A DNA stretch of 34,139 nt, taken from the IMG/VR virus record IMGVR_UViG_3300033153_007341, positions 1-34,139 of that record; one strand, 5' to 3'. Shown one piece after another: positions 28,133 through 34,139 of the stretch (the first letter of the stretch is position 1; each line of letters begins with the position of its first letter). The DNA comes from a virus. The position numbers and the translations under genes were made by a program. The notes under the pieces were generated by a model. It searched no databases, was not told the DNA's origin, and was given only the letters and a program-made list of their open reading frames with translations.

Positions 28133-30508
28133 ATGCCTGAAGTATCCATAACGATAACCGCCAGGGATATGGCGTCAAAAGCTTTCCGGGATGTGCAGTC
28201 CGCCGGAGGACAGGCGGGCCAGTTCCTTAAGGAAAACTGGAAGGGCATTGCCGTGGGCGCTGCGGCGGCGGGCGCGGCTATCGAAGCCGTGGGCCGCAAG
28301 GCCGCTGCGCAAAATGAAGCGCTCAAAAAAGCCGCAGAGGTTGTAGGTATGACATCCAAGGCCCTGCGTCAACTTACCATAGATACCGCTAACGTAACCT
28401 TTCCCACTGAAGATGCGATAAAACTTTTCGAGTTAGCCGGTAAGCAGGGATTAAAAACGGGCGAAGAATTAAAAAAATACGCCACGTTTTGGGACACAGT
28501 GGGGGACGCCACAGGCGAAAGCGCCGTGATGTTGGCTAAAGCCGGTATTGCATTAAAGGGCATGGGGATCGAAATAGGAAAAGAGGAAACAGCGACAGCG
28601 GCATTCGGTTTTATAATAAAGAAAACCACAATGAACGTTGGAGAATTCCTTACGTTTATAGATAAGGCCGGACCCGACCTTCGTGAAATGGGCATGAATA
28701 TAAACGATACTGCGGGCATCGTAGGTGTGCTTACGAACGAGCTTGGCATGTCTGCCCGTACCGCCCGGTCTGAATTTATTGCCGCCGTCTCTGAATCAAA
28801 AGGCAATTTGGAAGAGTTATATAAAATACTCGGCGTTACAGAAGAACAGGTGAAAACATATACCGATGCGGTGGAAGGTTGCGGCGATGTCGTTCAAGAC
28901 CTGGCGGACATTCACGCCGATAGTTATTCAATATTGCAAAAAATTCAACATGAGATTTCAGAACTGGCGTTGAAGCATGGGGAACTGATACAAAAAGCGG
29001 CGGACTTAGCGCCGCTGCTTATCGCCGTGAGCGTATCGTTGACGGCAATAATGACAATAGGGCCTCCGGTTAAGGCTGCGTTAACCGCTATTAGCGCAAG
29101 CATGACAAAAGTGGCGGCAACGTCCAAGGCGGCGGCTTTCGGAATAAAATCCATAAAAACGGCGCTGTTGTCATTGACGGCTTTTGTTGTAGGGTGGGAA
29201 ATAGGGAGAATGCTGGCGAATAAATTCGATTTCGTTCGCCGCCTGGGCATATCTCTGGCCGGCGGATTTATGAAAGTGTGGATCGGAATAAAAGGTTACG
29301 CGAAGGCGGCTGCAAATGGTCTTGCGTGGGCCTTCACCAAAGCATTTGACAGTGTAAAAAAAGCGCTTGCGAGCCTGATGATATCGTTGGCGAATGCGCT
29401 AAAGAAAATGCCGGACAAGCTTGTCCCGGACGGTTGGATAAAATCGTTAGAGGATACGAGCGCGTCGGTTACCAAAAGCATAAAAACCGAAGCTGAATGG
29501 GCGGCGAAGGCCGAGGAGGCATTGGCCAAGATGAGAGAGGAAATGGCCAAAGTCGACGCGCTTGCGGCGGAGATGTGGGATAGAGTACCAGCAGCGGTCG
29601 CAAAAAAAGCGCCTAAAAAAACTGGGGCATCGCAAGAGGGGGACGAACCGCCAGCGCGAGCCGGACAGAAAATAAATCAAGTTGCGCAACAGGCGGAAGA
29701 AGCGGCGCGCAAAGTGGCCGTTTCGGTATCTAATGTTGTACAGAAGTTTCATGGTTTATCGAAAGCTTCCGAAGGCGTGTTGTTCGAGATACAGGACAAC
29801 CTCGGAAAGGTGAACTTATTTCAAATAGAGGATGGAGTCGCCAGACAGATTACCGCTATGGATTCGCTCCAGGCGGCGATGCAAAGACACGGATCCGCCG
29901 CGCAAACCAACGCCGAATTGACAAAACAATTCTGGGATGACATGGCCAATTGGTCAACGGATGCTGCGCAGCGGATAATCAGCGATGGGTACATGGCGAT
30001 GGCAAAGGCCGCAACGGCGTGGATGCTGGCGGAGGAAGGCGCACTGAAAGCGTTCGGGATCGCCATGTATAGAATGGTCGCCCAGGCGATTCTAGGTCTT
30101 GGGCAGCTGGCGGCGGTGAAAGCGTTATTCGCGCTGGCCGAGTTCTTCTTACTTAAAGACCCGATGGCGCTCAAGGCCGCACAGTTATATGGCATAGTTG
30201 CCGGGATGTCTTTGGCCGTCGGCGCGGCCATGATGGCTCATGCCTCGAAGCTCGAAGGCGCCGCAAGCGCAGATAGTGGTGGAGGCGGCGGAGGTAGAGG
30301 CGGAGGCGGCAGGGGCGGCGGCGGCGCGAGGGAAGCGGCGGAATTGGAAAGGCAGCCTTTTTTCACGTACCCGCTAAGCGAGCCAGCGCCCGCCTACAAT
30401 ACCACCATCAACATCAGTGTCAGCGAGGCGGATTTCACGACGCCCACGCGACGCCGTGAGTTTGCTCGCTCCATAGTGAGATATATTGAAGAGGAACAGG
30501 CAGGATGA
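28133..30508 (+). CDS. Tail tape measure protein
   Basis: The 791-aa protein has an N-terminal TP901-1-type start (ITARDMASKAFRDVQSAGG), an Ala/Lys-rich helical core with KAAEVVGMTSKALRQLTIDTANVTFPTEDAIKLFELAGK, several hydrophobic segments near residues 295-410 (LIAVSVSLTAIMTIGPPV; ALLSLTAFVVGWEIG) and 675-715, and a Gly-rich linker (SGGGGGGRGGGG) before a short beta end (TTINISVSEADF). The family sets tail length; this size predicts a tail of roughly 120 nm if 0.15 nm per residue holds. GAGGACTGATA precedes the ATG. Confidence 0.9.
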   Translation: MPEVSITITARDMASKAFRDVQSAGGQAGQFLKENWKGIAVGAAAAGAAIEAVGRKAAAQNEALKKAAEVVGMTSKALRQLTIDTANVTFPTEDAIKLFELAGKQGLKTGEELKKYATFWDTVGDATGESAVMLAKAGIALKGMGIEIGKEETATAAFGFIIKKTTMNVGEFLTFIDKAGPDLREMGMNINDTAGIVGVLTNELGMSARTARSEFIAAVSESKGNLEELYKILGVTEEQVKTYTDAVEGCGDVVQDLADIHADSYSILQKIQHEISELALKHGELIQKAADLAPLLIAVSVSLTAIMTIGPPVKAALTAISASMTKVAATSKAAAFGIKSIKTALLSLTAFVVGWEIGRMLANKFDFVRRLGISLAGGFMKVWIGIKGYAKAAANGLAWAFTKAFDSVKKALASLMISLANALKKMPDKLVPDGWIKSLEDTSASVTKSIKTEAEWAAKAEEALAKMREEMAKVDALAAEMWDRVPAAVAKKAPKKTGASQEGDEPPARAGQKINQVAQQAEEAARKVAVSVSNVVQKFHGLSKASEGVLFEIQDNLGKVNLFQIEDGVARQITAMDSLQAAMQRHGSAAQTNAELTKQFWDDMANWSTDAAQRIISDGYMAMAKAATAWMLAEEGALKAFGIAMYRMVAQAILGLGQLAAVKALFALAEFFLLKDPMALKAAQLYGIVAGMSLAVGAAMMAHASKLEGAASADSGGGGGGRGGGGRGGGGAREAAELERQPFFTYPLSEPAPAYNTTINISVSEADFTTPTRRREFARSIVRYIEEEQAG

Positions 30509-30511
30509 GAC

Positions 30512-33076
30512 ATGCGAAGGATTGCGCTTTTACTGTTTGCCGTTCTTTTGTGTTGCGGGGGTTACGACATGGACGCTGAATTTAAGATCGAATACGCGGA
30601 AGTTCTTTTGGATAATGAACAGGAATATAACACAGGGGTGAATCCATCCACCGCGTACCAGGACGTTTACGGTTCTCCCGATTCCAATTCGGAACGCATG
30701 GCCCAGACATTCAAAGTGACCAATGCGGGTATTCTTACTGAAATAACCGCCGATATTCGCGTTGTGGGAGCTTCGGTTTCAGACACGTTGAAGTGCGCCA
30801 TATACCTTGATGACAGCGGATCGCCCGGCGAGTTGATAGGCGAATCGATTAACGAATGTTTTCCGAGCCAGGCCGGGGGCGGCTTTACGTTCGATTTTGA
30901 AATTTACCTGGTACCCGGTACCAGTTGGTTTATCGAGTTCAGGAGGACCGGCGCTCATGACGCTACAAATTTCTGGAGAATATACGACGCGAACTCAAAT
31001 CAATATCCGGACGGAGCCATGTATCAACGCAGGTCCGGAACTTGGTACAATCTCGGCGGCGATTTCCTCATCGGCTGGACGATATTGGAAGAAGGCTCTG
31101 AAACCGTTACCGACCTGACAGACGACGTGCTCGATATAGCCGTTAAGACGGGCAAGTCGGATGTCGATGGGAAATACAAGGAGGGCAGCGCGGATATATC
31201 GTTGCAGAACAAGACCAGGAAATACGCGCCCGAAGAAGACCTCAGGCTATATCAGAAAATCAGGATAAAAGCTTTGGCGGATACAGCGGAAACGGTGGAC
31301 GATTGCGAGGTTCCCGATTGGGAAGAATCGACTGAAGCGACCGAGCCGACACAAAACGGGACAGAGAAAAAAGAGGGCGACTATAGCGTCGATATGGGCA
31401 AGTCGGGAACAAGCGCTTCTTATTTTGGGTATTCCAGGGACTTGTCTTCCCAATATGATGGCGATGGGAAAACATTAAAAGTCTGGCTCTATGTCTACGA
31501 TATAAATGAGTTGCTCGAAAGTAATTCCGTTCGTATTTTTATCGGGAATGATTCAAGCAATCATTATTATAAAAATTTCAGTCGGGCCGAGCTTGAAAAT
31601 GGATGGAATGATATCGGCGCAGCGTTATCGGGTTTTTCCCAATACGGCTCGCCGGACATTAACAACCTCGATTGGTTAAGAATTTATTTTTATACATATT
31701 CAACGGCGGACACCATATCGCACGGCCATTTAAAAATGGATTATTGGCGTCTTGTCGAGCAGAGCGCCGAGCATCCTTTGTTTACCGGCTATATTACGCG
31801 CATGCGGCCCGCGCTGGAATTCAAAAACGGAGGTCTGTACTTATCCGTAAATGACGTTTTTTATCCATTGAAAAAAAGGAAAGTTTCCATTGGGCAACAG
31901 GCCACAAAAAAGGTTTCGCAGATCGTCGAGGCGATACTTGCGGCTTGCGGCTTGTCCGCAAGCGAGTACTCGGTCGACGATACCGACCAGACGATCATGG
32001 CTACGGTTACCTGGGATGAAGAAGAAGCGAAGGGTAGCCTGGACAAGTGCGTCGAGGTGGGTCAGCACCACCACTTTGTCGATGGCGAAGGGGTTTACCA
32101 GTTCAAGAGCAACCAGTGGTTGAGTTCGAGCGATCCCAATTTTTCCTTTGATCTTTTGGACCTGGACGCCTATAAATTCGAGTACGATCTGAAGGGCCTC
32201 AAGAATCGGATTCGCGTTAAATATCCGACCGATTTGTGGGCAACGGAAACGGATGAACTCAGCATCGCTTATCATGGCCAGTTGGATAAAGAGGTAGACA
32301 ACGAACTGATGCCGACCGAAACATACGCAAAAGGCGTTGCGGCCTACATGCTCGAGCTGTTGAAGGGCGCGAAAACCGGGGTGACATTCACATTAAAAAA
32401 CAGGTACCCCGAGATTCTGCAAATTCAGTTGGGATCCAGGGTCGAGCTTTACGATCCGTTTCTGGATGAGAGTGAAATATATACAGTGTTGGGCATGAAT
32501 CGAAAAGTGGACAATAAACAAAAGCATGAGCTAACCGTCAAGTGCAAGAAGTGGGTGGATATTCCACCAATAGAATCATGGTACGACTTAGAGCCGTTCC
32601 CGTTTTTGTCGGGGTCCGCTTATTGGGTTGGGGCCAGCGGCGGCTTCGATTCTTATGGCGAAGCGCAAAGTTTCCAGGTGCCCGCTACCGGGGACATCCA
32701 AAGCATAACACTCAAAATGTACCGTTCGCCACAGTATTGGGTTTCGACGTACCTGGAATTATATAATACCGATGCGAACGGCCTGCCGACCGGAGCGGCG
32801 TTGGCGACGAGCGAAGTGGTAAACGATTGGAAAAATCACGGCAGGCGTAATTGGGTCTATAAATTTTCAGGCGCGGAGCAAATAGAGTTGACGGAAGGCG
32901 CTCAGTACGCCTGGGCGCTGAAGTTTAGCAAGATTGGGTATATAGGCTGGACGTTCAACGGTAGAGCTTCCGACGCTTATGGTGGCGGCGTTCCGAGTTG
33001 GAAAAATTCCAGTAGCGTCTGGACGGAGATCGCCGGCCATGACAGATATTTCAAGGCGCGAATAAAGACAGGATAA
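30512..33076 (+). CDS. Large tail hub/adhesin with duplicated sugar-binding-like domains
   Basis: The 854-aa protein starts with a signal-like stretch (MRRIALLLFAVLLCCGG). Residues about 60-200 form a beta domain (MAQTFKVTNAGILTEI; PGTSWFIEFRR; YPDGAMYQRRSGTWY) repeated at the C-terminus (EAQSFQVPATGDIQSI; LTEGAQYAWALKF; WKNSSSVWTEIAGHD). Between them lie a second carbohydrate-binding-like module (DYSVDMGKSGTSASYFGYSRDL; DWLRIYFYTYS) and a baseplate hub-like core (YITRMRPALEF; KVSQIVEAILAACGL; LGSRVELYDPF; YTVLGMNRK). It takes the place of all fibre and baseplate genes. An internal ATG at 30569 after GGGGG would give a protein without the signal sequence. Confidence 0.7.
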   Translation: MRRIALLLFAVLLCCGGYDMDAEFKIEYAEVLLDNEQEYNTGVNPSTAYQDVYGSPDSNSERMAQTFKVTNAGILTEITADIRVVGASVSDTLKCAIYLDDSGSPGELIGESINECFPSQAGGGFTFDFEIYLVPGTSWFIEFRRTGAHDATNFWRIYDANSNQYPDGAMYQRRSGTWYNLGGDFLIGWTILEEGSETVTDLTDDVLDIAVKTGKSDVDGKYKEGSADISLQNKTRKYAPEEDLRLYQKIRIKALADTAETVDDCEVPDWEESTEATEPTQNGTEKKEGDYSVDMGKSGTSASYFGYSRDLSSQYDGDGKTLKVWLYVYDINELLESNSVRIFIGNDSSNHYYKNFSRAELENGWNDIGAALSGFSQYGSPDINNLDWLRIYFYTYSTADTISHGHLKMDYWRLVEQSAEHPLFTGYITRMRPALEFKNGGLYLSVNDVFYPLKKRKVSIGQQATKKVSQIVEAILAACGLSASEYSVDDTDQTIMATVTWDEEEAKGSLDKCVEVGQHHHFVDGEGVYQFKSNQWLSSSDPNFSFDLLDLDAYKFEYDLKGLKNRIRVKYPTDLWATETDELSIAYHGQLDKEVDNELMPTETYAKGVAAYMLELLKGAKTGVTFTLKNRYPEILQIQLGSRVELYDPFLDESEIYTVLGMNRKVDNKQKHELTVKCKKWVDIPPIESWYDLEPFPFLSGSAYWVGASGGFDSYGEAQSFQVPATGDIQSITLKMYRSPQYWVSTYLELYNTDANGLPTGAALATSEVVNDWKNHGRRNWVYKFSGAEQIELTEGAQYAWALKFSKIGYIGWTFNGRASDAYGGGVPSWKNSSSVWTEIAGHDRYFKARIKTG

Positions 33077-33078
33077 AG

Positions 33079-33163
33079 GGCGCCGAGAACGCATCGAGGG
33101 AGAAAAAGCCTCCCCCAAACCAGGCGTAGCAGCGCCTGACCCGTAAGGGACGCCCCCGGCGCT
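33079..33163 (+). ncRNA. Structured RNA leader before the Dam-type methyltransferase
   Basis: The stretch folds by eye into a closed multibranch: outer stem GCGCCG (33080-33085) with CGGCGC (33157-33162), hairpin GGGAG/CTCCC (33098-33114), hairpin CAGGCG-TAGCAG-CGCCTG (33121-33138), and CCC-GTAA-GGG (33140-33149) with a GNRA-type loop. An alternative hairpin (33161-33179, GATAT-GGT-ATATC plus flanking pairs) shares bases with the outer stem, so the two exclude one another. I do not recognise an Rfam class. Confidence 0.55.
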
Positions 33164-33207
33164 GATATGGTATATCGGCTCCGTCGACGGCACAACAGGA
33201 GGTTAAA

Positions 33208-33966
33208 TTGATTCAATCGCCGATATCGTGGGTGGGAGGGAAAAGACAACTCAGGGAGAAAATAATCGAGCGGATCCCGGAGCACACATGCTACGTCGAG
33301 GTGTTTGCCGGCGCGGGTTGGGTGCTGTTCGGTAAGGAGCCGAGCAAGTCCGAGGTACTCAACGACATCAACGGCGAGCTGATCAACTTCTGGATGCAGG
33401 CGCAACTCAACCCTGAAGGCTTCATAGCTCTGGCCGAGAAGTTGCTGGTCAGCCGTGAGATATTCGAGATATTCCTGAAAACGCCCCCGGACTTACTCCA
33501 GGAGCTCCCTCGAGCCGTGCGTTTCTATTATATAATAAAGAACAGCTTCGGTAGTAGGTGCGAGAACTTCGGCACGGCGACCGAGAGACGCCCCAGGTTC
33601 AACCTCGAAACGCTACAGGAGCGCATCTGGGAGGCCCATAAGCGCCTCAAGGCGGTAAAGATCGAGAGACTGGACTTCGCACGCCTGATGAAGAGCTACG
33701 ACCGGCCACACACGTTCTTCTACCTCGATCCCCCGTACTGCTTGCCTGGCAAGTATTACGAGTACGGTTTCGAGCAAGATGACCATGAGCGACTCGCGGA
33801 GTGCCTCCGTAAAGCGAAGGGGAAATGGATGTTGAGTTATAACGACTGCCCTGAAGTTCGGAAGCTGTACAAGGGGTTCTCGATCGAGGAACTCAAGATA
33901 AAATACAGCATCCGGGGCCCAGGAAAACGCACAACGAAGACCGAACTCCTCATTCGCAACTATTAA
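33208..33966 (+). CDS. DNA adenine methyltransferase (Dam type)
   Basis: The 252-aa protein follows the class alpha order: WVGGKRQL at the start, FAGAGWVLFGK (SAM-binding motif I), DIN after it, and the catalytic FFYLDPPYCLPGKYY (motif IV). It methylates adenine N6. Dam targets GATC, but the target of this enzyme cannot be read from sequence. The start is TTG at 33208 after AGGAGGTTAAA. No endonuclease is adjacent; it is likely an orphan enzyme that protects phage DNA or regulates late expression. It ends just before the right phage end. Confidence 0.92.
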   Translation: MIQSPISWVGGKRQLREKIIERIPEHTCYVEVFAGAGWVLFGKEPSKSEVLNDINGELINFWMQAQLNPEGFIALAEKLLVSREIFEIFLKTPPDLLQELPRAVRFYYIIKNSFGSRCENFGTATERRPRFNLETLQERIWEAHKRLKAVKIERLDFARLMKSYDRPHTFFYLDPPYCLPGKYYEYGFEQDDHERLAECLRKAKGKWMLSYNDCPEVRKLYKGFSIEELKIKYSIRGPGKRTTKTELLIRNY

Positions 33967-33969
33967 ATT

Positions 33970-33996
33970 ATGATAGAGGACTATCAGATTATGATA
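33970..33996 (+). repeat. Subterminal 27-bp direct repeat, right copy
   Basis: Matches 127-153 except two central bases (GA for TT), so the outer TGATAG/CTATCA pairing is kept. It lies four bases after the methyltransferase stop. Confidence 0.7.
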
Positions 33997-34013
33997 TTAA
34001 AAAATCCGCCCCC

Positions 34014-34045
34014 GTTATCCTGATTTTCCGCCCTGAGTTATCCTA
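34014..34045 (-). repeat. Right-end transposase binding sites (two copies)
   Basis: GTTATCCTG (34014-34022) and GTTATCCTA (34037-34045) are the inverse of the left-end CAGGATAAC sites, with the same 23-bp spacing. The phage terminus probably lies in the next 10-35 bases; a CA dinucleotide at 34076-34077 is one candidate. Confidence 0.75.
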
Positions 34046-34056
34046 AGCCGCCCTGG

Positions 34057-34139
34057 GTGAGAGATTATGAAAACGCAATACGGCTGTACAACGAAATAGG
34101 GGACTTCAATGGAGCCGTAAGGACGCTTGTTGCAGCCGA
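34057..34139 (+). CDS. Partial host ORF, TPR-like
   Basis: From 34057 to the window edge one frame stays open and reads RDYENAIRLYNEIGDF then NGAVRTLVAA, with the alternating A-Y-G-A pattern of a tetratricopeptide repeat. It does not resemble phage proteins. It is probably part of the host gene in which the phage is inserted. The exact junction and the host start are not visible. Confidence 0.5.
   Translation, partial: MRDYENAIRLYNEIGDFNGAVRTLVAA

Noticed and set aside
33079-33966. Retron or diversity-generating element from the structured RNA
   Set aside because: No reverse transcriptase gene, template repeat or variable repeat is present; the adjacent gene is a Dam-type methyltransferase.
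1-34139. tRNA or rRNA genes
   Set aside because: No cloverleaf-like or rRNA-like segment was noticed on either strand by eye; a dedicated scan was not possible.

Overview
The window appears to hold one nearly complete temperate transposable (Mu-type) bacteriophage of about 34 kb, integrated in the genome of an unidentified, probably uncultured Gram-negative bacterium. The evidence is a DD(35)E transposase next to a MuB-type AAA+ ATPase, a GemA-like gene, a BcepMu gp16-like regulator divergent from a repressor-like gene, and pairs of inverted transposase-site-like motifs at both extremes (31-62 and 34014-34045, each pair spaced 23 bp). After the right-hand sites, an open frame reading like a TPR repeat runs off the window and is probably interrupted host sequence. 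The host cannot be named. A possible internal lipobox and several signal peptides fit a Gram-negative host.

Layout. Positions 10822 down to 146 (minus strand) form one early operon: regulator, small Cys protein, two winged-helix proteins, a coiled-coil protein, transposase, MuB, an unknown, GemA, a small HTH protein, a DUF7352-like protein, then four genes joined by ATGA overlaps (nucleoside deoxyribosyltransferase-like, cytosine-C5 methyltransferase, radical SAM protein, replicative helicase DnaB). A TTGACA promoter at 10830-10858 probably drives it. From 10876 rightwards lie the repressor with a secreted partner, three small (mostly Cys-rich) genes behind a strong promoter at 12140, a terminator at 13432, the lysis genes (M15 peptidase, membrane proteins), terminase, portal, minor head protein, protease-scaffold, capsid, connectors, tail tube, tail chaperones, tape measure, a large hub/adhesin and a Dam-type methyltransferase. 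The structural set is HK97/PBSX-like and suggests a long non-contractile tail, so the phage is a mosaic of a Mu/BcepMu-type transposition module and a siphovirus virion.

The most unusual layer is not protein-coding. Almost every gene border carries one of several short repeat families: period-7 arrays (AGGCTTA/AGGCTTC and AAGTATG/AAGTGTG), period-9 arrays (ATCTGCGGA-like), and palindromic hairpins. The AGGCTTA arrays often supply the stop codon of the gene before them, and some are translated in frame at protein ends. One hairpin family sits between an AGGAGG and a start codon in three places with compensatory stem changes, which suggests hairpin-bridged ribosome binding sites. Other points of interest are a structured leader before the Dam gene, a domain shared by the major capsid and tail tube proteins, an adhesion-type domain fused to a head-tail connector, and a possible DNA hypermodification cassette.
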